Shown one piece after another: positions 5,228-5,768 of a stretch of DNA of 5,768 nt. The translations under genes were made by a program, and so were the position numbers. Numbering within the stretch: position 1 is the first letter of the stretch; each line of letters opens with the position of its first letter. The notes below the pieces were generated by a model. That model was not told the DNA's origin. It ran no database searches and saw nothing but the letters and a program-made list of their open reading frames with translations. Source of the stretch: UBA5359 sp028699365 [NCBI: bacterium] (GTDB lineage Bacteria > UBP13 > UBA5359); assembly GCA_028699365.1 (NCBI GenBank), contig JAQVUQ010000188.1, forward strand, positions 1 through 5,768, read 5' to 3'.

Positions 5228-5235
5228 CTATCTCC
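5193..5235. repeat. Perfect 13-bp inverted repeat with a palindromic loop
   Basis: GGAGATAGCTGCT (5193-5205) pairs perfectly with AGCAGCTATCTCC (5223-5235) around a 17-base loop that itself contains the palindrome CAAAGCTTTG. It overlaps the stop of the small minus-strand ORF. Without a T-run it is not a classic terminator; it may be a 3'-end hairpin or a relic of a mobile element. Confidence 0.6.
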
Positions 5236-5419
5236 TGTAAATCATCCCAGCCTGCGCCGGGATCTTGCAACTCCAAGCCGGGATCGTACGCCGGTATTCC
5301 TGATCATTAACAACAACCAAGCACATGAATTCCTTGTAGGCTTTCGGTGAAGAACTATCCTTGTAAAGTTTTACTGTAGCCTCTGTTGCTTGAGAACTTA
5401 ACTTAAAAAGAAACACCAT
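5228..5419 (-). CDS. Small hypothetical protein, not recognised
   Basis: A 63-residue frame starts at an ATG with a good ribosome binding site (GGAGAGG, 6 bases upstream). The sequence (MVFLFKLSSQATEATVKLY ... EFMCLVVVNDQEYRRTIP) has ordinary amino-acid composition and a likely beta-strand (FMCLVVVND), but I recognise no domain. There is no signal peptide or membrane helix. The stop lies within the right arm of the hairpin at 5193-5235. It is flanked by a repeat cluster upstream and non-coding sequence downstream, so it could also be a truncated fragment or a chance ORF. The ribosome binding site is the main support. Confidence 0.4.
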   Translation of the reverse strand: MVFLFKLSSQATEATVKLYKDSSSPKAYKEFMCLVVVNDQEYRRTIPAWSCKIPAQAGMIYRR

Positions 5420-5466
5420 ATTGTTCCTCTCCAGACATAATTTGTGACAATACCCATAAGTAGACG

Positions 5467-5543
5467 TATGTCCCCAATGTCCCTATTATGTCGCCATTGC
5501 TCCTGACCGCTGGTTATGTCCCCAATATCCCCTTTATGTCCCC
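5467..5543. repeat. Two 29-bp repeats, each with three helically phased ATGTCCCC motifs
   Basis: The 29-base units at 5467-5495 and 5515-5543 agree in 25 positions. Each holds three ATGTCCCC-like motifs whose starts are 9 and 11 bases apart (5468, 5477, 5488 and 5516, 5525, 5536), so all face nearly the same side of the helix. Inverted versions (GACATA, GGACAC) follow at 5556-5569. Such clusters occur at transposon ends and at repressor sites; which applies here is not known. It lies between the small ORF and the truncated AlbA_2 gene. Confidence 0.65.
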
Positions 5544-5587
5544 TCGTTTGGCCACGACATAGTGGACACCCGGCCCGCGCTGTACTA

Positions 5588-5768
5588 CTATGCTTTAACG
5601 ATCGCCTCGCGGATCACATTTGGTGTAATCTCGTATTCTCCTGGCGCCTGACGACGAATCTCCGTACCGTGGAAATGCATGCAGCGCACTTCCGCGCTGG
5701 GAATGAAGCGTTGCAGGTCACTTCCGAAAGCAGCAACGCCGCATTGGTCGGCTTTCCATTGTCCAGCA
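5588..5768 (-). pseudogene. Remnant of an AlbA_2/GHKL-type regulator (COG2865-like), frameshifted and deleted
   Basis: The gene enters from beyond the right edge. From 5767 to about 5730 the reading LDNGKPTNAALLL is in one frame. It shifts at the AAA of 5727-5729 (one base missing compared with ...LLLFG) into FGSDLQRFIPSAEVRCMHFHGTE, a segment I recognise from AlbA_2-domain transcriptional regulators with a C-terminal GHKL ATPase. HGTEIRR then joins directly to APGEYEITPNVIREAIVKA, the start of the ATPase N-box, although dozens of residues normally separate the two. The expected Asn of EAIVNA is Lys, the following HRDY is absent, and TAG TAG ends the frame. With three independent lesions it is certainly non-functional in this part. 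The beginning of the gene is outside the window. Confidence 0.7.

Noticed and set aside
5467-5543. Possible CRISPR array
   Set aside because: Only two imperfect units separated by 19 bases, with internal sub-repeats; there are no regular spacers and no cas genes.

Overview
The window looks like an accessory or defence-type island from a Gram-positive bacterium, most probably a clostridial Firmicute. The grounds are strong AGGAGG-type ribosome binding sites, a TTG start that fits better than any ATG, sigma-A-like promoters with 17-base spacers, and gene families common in anaerobic Clostridia. The taxonomic call is an inference; there is no rRNA or housekeeping gene to anchor it.

Layout. Bases 28-441 (+) encode a small four-helix membrane protein of unknown function, followed by a hairpin. 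Bases 482-1132 (+) hold a complete type II toxin-antitoxin (TA) operon: promoter, palindrome, AbrB/MazE-type antitoxin and PIN-domain VapC-type RNase, with a 4-base gene overlap. Two AbiE-like (type IV-like) modules follow on the minus strand. The module at 1281-2590 pairs a winged-helix antitoxin/regulator with a nucleotidyltransferase that has lost its catalytic core. Its frame is kept open by an exact 10-bp tandem duplication. The module at 3825-4895 plus 3014-3838 pairs an AbiEi_2-type antitoxin with an apparently intact nucleotidyltransferase. Bases 4896-5768 hold a promoter, hairpins, a small unrecognised ORF, phased ATGTCCCC repeats and the wreck of an AlbA_2/GHKL-type regulator running off the window end.

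How the parts fit. In all three TA modules the antitoxin gene precedes and overlaps the toxin gene, as expected for translational coupling and co-repression. Both AbiE-like promoters carry four half-sites in the order forward, forward, reverse, reverse, nested symmetrically over the -35/-10 boxes. The half-site sequences are unrelated (AATATAACA versus TTGTTCAA). This suggests that each antitoxin represses its own promoter through the same geometry, insulated by different sequence.

The neighbourhood shows decay and mobility. There are two internally deleted genes, a possible N-terminal scrap of a REP-associated Y1 transposase, two related palindromes bracketing the disabled module, and a repeat cluster beside the truncated AlbA_2 gene. 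I see no clearly new system. The most interesting points are the paired nested operators, the disabled toxin beside a well-preserved regulator, and the palindromes around that module.
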